Origin: DATJGF01 sp035495315
GTDB taxonomy: Bacteria > Verrucomicrobiota > Verrucomicrobiia > Limisphaerales > UBA8199
Reading direction: 5' to 3'
DNA: 52,781 nt
Assembly: GCA_035495315.1 (NCBI GenBank)
Contig: DATJGF010000113.1
Span: 1 to 52,781, forward strand
In this document: positions 49,525-52,781 of the stretch, one piece after another
Layout: every line of letters starts with the position of its first letter
How positions within the stretch are numbered: position 1 is the first letter of the stretch
Position numbers and translations under genes: made by a program
The notes under the pieces: generated by a model
The model's database searches: none
Told to the model about the DNA's origin: nothing
What the model saw: only the letters and a program-made list of their open reading frames with translations

Positions 49525-52164
49525 CTAATCGTCGTCGTCCCCCTCGGGATGAGTGAAGACGAATGCGGCGCGGATTGGCGGCGGCATGGGCGAATCGTGG
49601 CCGCGCACCGAACGCCAGACAACTTCGTTTAATAAAAGGTCATCCGCCGCATCTTCCTTGCTGAAGTTCATCTTGATTTGGCCGCCCCAGGCATGGCGCG
49701 TGTTCTTTTCATCCAAACTCACATTGGCCGGCAGCCCCTGATAAAGCTGCGGGTTGGCGGCTGATTGGAACGCGTTGAACATTGGGCGAGCCGCTGCGTC
49801 AAACTGCGACATCGGCTTGAGCCCGAGGATGAGCTCGATCGTTCGCAACATGCTGCTGGTGGAATACATCGTCGAATCCACCACGCGCCGTTTGGCGTAG
49901 GGACTGATTACGAATGCAGTCGTTCGATGAGCGTCGACGTGGTCCGGCCCGTTCTGCGCATCGTCTTCGACGACAAAGATCGCGATTTGCGGCCAGAATT
50001 TTGAGCGGCTGACCGCTTCGACCAACATACCGAGAGCAACATCGTTGTCCGCGACATAGGCGGTCGGAGTCAGCAAGCCGGGGGTCGCTCCATGCGTGTG
50101 GTCGTTAGGCAATCGGAGGATCTGGAGCCGTGGCATATCGCCTTCGGTCTCGAAGCGCTTGAGTTCCGAAATGAACCGCTCGGCCCGTTTCACATCGGGG
50201 TAACCCAGATCAAAGCCCCGGTACCAGGGATCGAAATGGCCCTCCAGGGTTTTGACGCGCGAGCGTCCAGGATCCGACAGTTTCGCCGCCGGAGTGACGA
50301 ATTCCCCATAGCTGCGGTAGCTGACGCCCGCCTCTCGGGCCCGGTCCCAAATATAACCCCCGGCCGGAACGGCGATTGGAAAATTGCCCTCGCTCGGGTA
50401 GGGGAACTTGCCGGATTGATTGTGGCCATAATCCAGCGGCCAGGTCTTTTCGACAAAATCAGTCGCATAAGCGCCCATACTCCATTCGTGGCCATCGGCG
50501 CTGACTTCACCATCAACGTAGAAATTATCCAGCAACACAAACTCACGCGCGAGGGCATGCATGTTCGGCGTGACGCGCTCCGGGAACAAACAAAGCTTCG
50601 GGTCGCCATTGCCTTCGGGCATATCTCCCAGCACCTGGTCATAGGTGCGATTTTCTTTAATGACATAAAGGCAGTACTTGATCGGAGAGGCACCGCCCGG
50701 TTTTGTCGGAATCGGGTTTTCAGTCGAGGCCGTCGCGGCAACGCTTGCGTCGGCCCTCAGGGGAGTGCATTTGTAAGCTTGGGCGGTATAGCCGGTCAAT
50801 TGTTGCTCGAACGTTTTGCGTGTAGGCAAATCGATGAGACTAAGCGTCCCGCGAAAGAGGCTGCCAATATATTGCACGGTTCGGTTGGTGCTCATTTCGT
50901 CCAGACCGGGTTGCGGTCCGAGGGCATTCGCCCTGGGCACGTTCCCTTTTCCATTGGCAATCAGCAATTTCTTGCCGTCCGGCGTTACCCGGACCGAGGT
51001 GGGATACCAACCTGCAGGAATAAAGCCCAGGGAACGCGCTTTCCCAGGCCGGCTGACGTCAAATACCGCGACCATATTGTTATCGGCGTTGGCAACGAAG
51101 AGCATTTGCTCGTCGGGCGAAAGCGCCAGACTGTTCGGCGTGGAACCGGGAGGTGCTTGCGGGTAAAGCGCGGCGCAAATCGTCTCGACTGTCCTGCCCC
51201 TGGCGGTATCGATCACGGTCACCGTGTTGCGGTTCGCATTGGCGACGAACAAGAACTGACCGGAGCGGGTCAATGCCATCTCGCAAGGATGTTCTTCAGT
51301 CGGCCAATGCGCGATGACGCGGCTTGTTTTCAGGTCAATGACGGCGACGGCGGCCTGTGCCCACAGTGAGGTATAAAGTCGCTGGCGTTTTTCATCGAGC
51401 CGGCAAGCATAGGGGAAGGCATCATTCGAATTGCTGCCGTAGAGGGCTGCCTGAGCGCGTTTGTCGGCGGCCGCAGTATCGAAATCGCTGGAGGGCGTGA
51501 CCGGGGAAGATTTAAGAGCATTGGTGCTCGCGCTCAACGGAATGTCGGATATCTGCGGTTCTGCGCCGAGACGAACTTTCGTCACGCGATGGCCCCACAC
51601 ATTCGCCGCAAAGAGATATTCGCCGGCCTTGTCTACACATAGCCCGGCCGGAACCCCGGTCATGCCTGTCGGATGCAAATGAATGCGCCCATGATTCGTC
51701 ACCGCCCCATTTTCAAATGTGAATGAATGGACTACCTCGTCGCCCGCGCCGCTGCAGAACAGGTGTTTGCCATCCGCGCTAAACGCCAGACCGTAGAAAG
51801 CCTCTTTGATCCGCGTTCGATCGATGACCGCCGCGGTAGTGAGATCGACAATCAGGATCTCATGCTGGCTGTGGCCTGCGTGCAATACCGCTGCAAATTG
51901 ACCCGCCGGATGCACCGCTATGTTGACAGGGAAATCGCCAAGCTCGACTTGTCGCCCAACTGGCCGCAATGCCCATTGGTTGGGCAGCAGGACCGAGCCG
52001 TCAGGGCGGGGTCCGGGAAGGCTTGAAGCAGGGACATTCAATGTCGAGTGAGCACCCTTGCTCGGGCGAAAGTTTGAGGCTTGGTTTTCTCGATCCTGGT
52101 GCAAAGCGCAGGAGGCAAGAAATGCCAAGACGATAATTACCGGGAAAAAACGACACCGTTGCAT
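49525..52164 (-). CDS. YncE-type beta-propeller fused to a phosphoesterase domain, lipoprotein
   Basis: An 879-residue protein from ATG 52164. An earlier frame to 52458 has no signal and runs through repeats, so it is rejected. A lipoprotein signal (FFPVIIVLAFLASC) is followed by a seven-bladed YVTN/YncE propeller (about 70-440; FLFVANANRNTVTVIDTARG, LFVANADNNMVAVFDV). An alkaline-phosphatase-superfamily phosphoesterase domain (about 490-860) follows, with ENRTYDQVLGDMPEG (start of the PF04185-type core), EVSADGHEWSMG, IFVVEDDAQNGPDHVDAHR (metal ligands) and AFVISPYAKR. Such fusions are common in this phylum; phosphodiester or phospholipid hydrolysis is possible but unproven. Confidence 0.88.
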   Translation of the reverse strand: MQRCRFFPVIIVLAFLASCALHQDRENQASNFRPSKGAHSTLNVPASSLPGPRPDGSVLLPNQWALRPVGRQVELGDFPVNIAVHPAGQFAAVLHAGHSQHEILIVDLTTAAVIDRTRIKEAFYGLAFSADGKHLFCSGAGDEVVHSFTFENGAVTNHGRIHLHPTGMTGVPAGLCVDKAGEYLFAANVWGHRVTKVRLGAEPQISDIPLSASTNALKSSPVTPSSDFDTAAADKRAQAALYGSNSNDAFPYACRLDEKRQRLYTSLWAQAAVAVIDLKTSRVIAHWPTEEHPCEMALTRSGQFLFVANANRNTVTVIDTARGRTVETICAALYPQAPPGSTPNSLALSPDEQMLFVANADNNMVAVFDVSRPGKARSLGFIPAGWYPTSVRVTPDGKKLLIANGKGNVPRANALGPQPGLDEMSTNRTVQYIGSLFRGTLSLIDLPTRKTFEQQLTGYTAQAYKCTPLRADASVAATASTENPIPTKPGGASPIKYCLYVIKENRTYDQVLGDMPEGNGDPKLCLFPERVTPNMHALAREFVLLDNFYVDGEVSADGHEWSMGAYATDFVEKTWPLDYGHNQSGKFPYPSEGNFPIAVPAGGYIWDRAREAGVSYRSYGEFVTPAAKLSDPGRSRVKTLEGHFDPWYRGFDLGYPDVKRAERFISELKRFETEGDMPRLQILRLPNDHTHGATPGLLTPTAYVADNDVALGMLVEAVSRSKFWPQIAIFVVEDDAQNGPDHVDAHRTTAFVISPYAKRRVVDSTMYSTSSMLRTIELILGLKPMSQFDAAARPMFNAFQSAANPQLYQGLPANVSLDEKNTRHAWGGQIKMNFSKEDAADDLLLNEVVWRSVRGHDSPMPPPIRAAFVFTHPEGDDDD

Positions 52165-52231
52165 AGTCAGGCTGACGCTTGTGCCATTGTTTGCATTCAG
52201 GGTAAAGACTGAACTGCGGCCGCGATAGGTG

Positions 52232-52266
52232 CAAAGTTCAAAGTCCCAAGTCCAAAGTCCAAAGTG
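52232..52266. repeat. Heptamer tandem array
   Basis: Five consecutive 7-mers: CAAAGTT, CAAAGTC, CCAAGTC, CAAAGTC, CAAAGTG. It lies upstream of the phosphoesterase gene and resembles the shorter array at 25091-25111. Confidence 0.7.
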
Positions 52267-52612
52267 CTTTGTTGGGCCGCAAGTTGGTTGTGCTTCGGTG
52301 TATGCACGGACGTACAGGAGGCTGAAAGTCTGCATACGGGGTCGACGGCGGGGCTTTGGGGGGTGTACAGCCGTCCCAGCGTACCAAGGCCGGTAAACAC
52401 GGTCGATTCTCAACCTTGCAAGCGTCCCAGTACCGTCCCAGTGGGGTCCCAGCGTCACATGGGTGGCGTTATGGACTCAGGACTTTAGAGATGGAGACTC
52501 GTAGAACTCGCCAAAGGATGTTACTGAGGAATAAGGGATTGCTCAGCAAGCCGACAAGAACGTCGAGGATACGCCAGAAGAGAATGTCTGCGCTACGCCG
52601 CAGCCGCGATGC
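52267..52612. other. Intergenic stretch with short GTCCCAG repeats, no gene recognised
   Basis: About 350 bp with four scattered copies of GTCCCAG (three clustered between 52420 and 52460). The open frames crossing it (for example 52356-52667) have repeat-driven, Arg-rich translations and are not credible genes. Confidence 0.5.
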
Positions 52613-52781
52613 TCACGGCGCGGCAATCTGGCTCGCGGCCGTAGCGAGACCTCGCATCGATGCCTGACGCAACTCAAAGTGGCGGGTTTTGCCGCTGGTG
52701 GTTTTGGGCAGTTCAGAAACAAACTCAATTTCGCGCGGATATTTGTAGGCTGCGACCAGCTTTTTACAGTGGGCCTGAAGT
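52613..52781 (-). CDS. AMP-binding acyl-CoA synthetase, C-terminal fragment
   Basis: The last 55 residues of a gene running off the right edge: LQAHCKKLVAAYKYPREIEF then VSELPKTTSGKTRHFELRQ. PKTTSGK contains the catalytic Lys of the adenylate-forming C-terminal domain, and YKYPR is typical of medium-chain acyl-CoA synthetases. The enzyme would activate a fatty or aryl acid with ATP and CoA. It ends with TGA at 52613-52615. Confidence 0.8.
   Translation of the reverse strand, partial: LQAHCKKLVAAYKYPREIEFVSELPKTTSGKTRHFELRQASMRGLATAASQIAAP

Noticed and set aside
50092..51369. 425-codon open frame on the plus strand
   Set aside because: Antisense to the YncE/phosphoesterase gene, whose repeats and metal motifs are clear.
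1..52781. CRISPR array, tRNA, rRNA or prophage
   Set aside because: No regularly spaced repeats, no cloverleaf-like gene recognised, and no integrase or phage structural genes on either strand.

Overview
The window is about 53 kb of a chromosome with moderately high GC and looks like a member of the Verrucomicrobiota, most likely a soil or freshwater Pedosphaera/Limisphaera-type lineage. The evidence is the gene mix: a DUF1501 + cytochrome-c/DUF1549-DUF1553 pair, an H-X9-DG type pseudopilin, Tat-exported Gfo/Idh/MocA and sugar-phosphate isomerase proteins, several very large secreted beta-propeller proteins, glycoside hydrolases, and REP elements with a RAYT transposase. The taxonomic call is inference. 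No rRNA, tRNA, prophage or CRISPR array was seen.

The most notable locus is 20.84-25.97 kb, a complete-looking bacterial proteasome operon: an ARC/Mpa-type AAA ring ATPase, a Dop-type deamidase/depupylase, a 57-residue Pup-like modifier of the UBact type ending in RQRTGQ, proteasome beta (PrcB, with Thr1/Asp17/Lys33 all recognisable) and proteasome alpha (PrcA). The genes are tightly coupled: dop and ubact overlap by 8 nt, and ubact and prcB overlap as ATGA. The exception is a paired REP-like palindrome between prcB and prcA. No PafA ligase is present in the window, although the modifier ends in Gln and so needs Dop deamidation before ligation.

Layout. 0-4.1 kb: secreted proteins (NHL propeller, a deleted and frameshifted beta-helix gene, a YVTN propeller, a Tat-exported isomerase). 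4.2-4.9 kb: a decayed RAYT gene between cognate REPs. 4.9-8.7 kb: ceramidase-like protein and an atypical GH3. 8.8-13.9 kb: sugar-catabolic set (zinc dehydrogenase, SDR, PIG-L deacetylase, NagB-type deaminase, Gfo/Idh/MocA). 14.1-16.2 kb: ExbB/ExbD/TonB-like operon plus a zinc-ribbon membrane peptide. 16.3-20.7 kb: a 1460-residue secreted multidomain protein transcribed divergently from the proteasome operon. 26.1-29.5 kb: DUF1501/DUF1549 pair. 29.6-36.1 kb: response regulator, small proteins, GH116 glucosidase, HGSNAT-like acyltransferase, isomerase. 36.2-39.5 kb: membrane-fused spermidine-synthase-like protein, lipoprotein, small membrane protein. 39.98-42.0 kb: a perfect sigma-54 promoter ahead of a glutaminase-STAS-cNMP fusion. 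42.1-45.5 kb: ABC-2 exporter operon with one permease split in two. 45.7-52.2 kb: secreted protein, pseudopilin, dolichol-phosphate-mannose-synthase-like GT2, peroxiredoxin, YncE/phosphoesterase fusion. The right edge holds the C-terminus of an acyl-CoA synthetase.

Two themes recur. First, dispersed palindromic repeats of at least two or three families (RAYT-associated, GTAG-double-hairpin, and GTAG(G/C)AGACGACGTAAGG) sit directly at gene ends. Second, several secreted proteins share a C-terminal domain finishing in an aromatic-Arg motif (FYRLRQ, IFRLWK, YFRVQV, YYRARQ), which may be a surface or sorting module.
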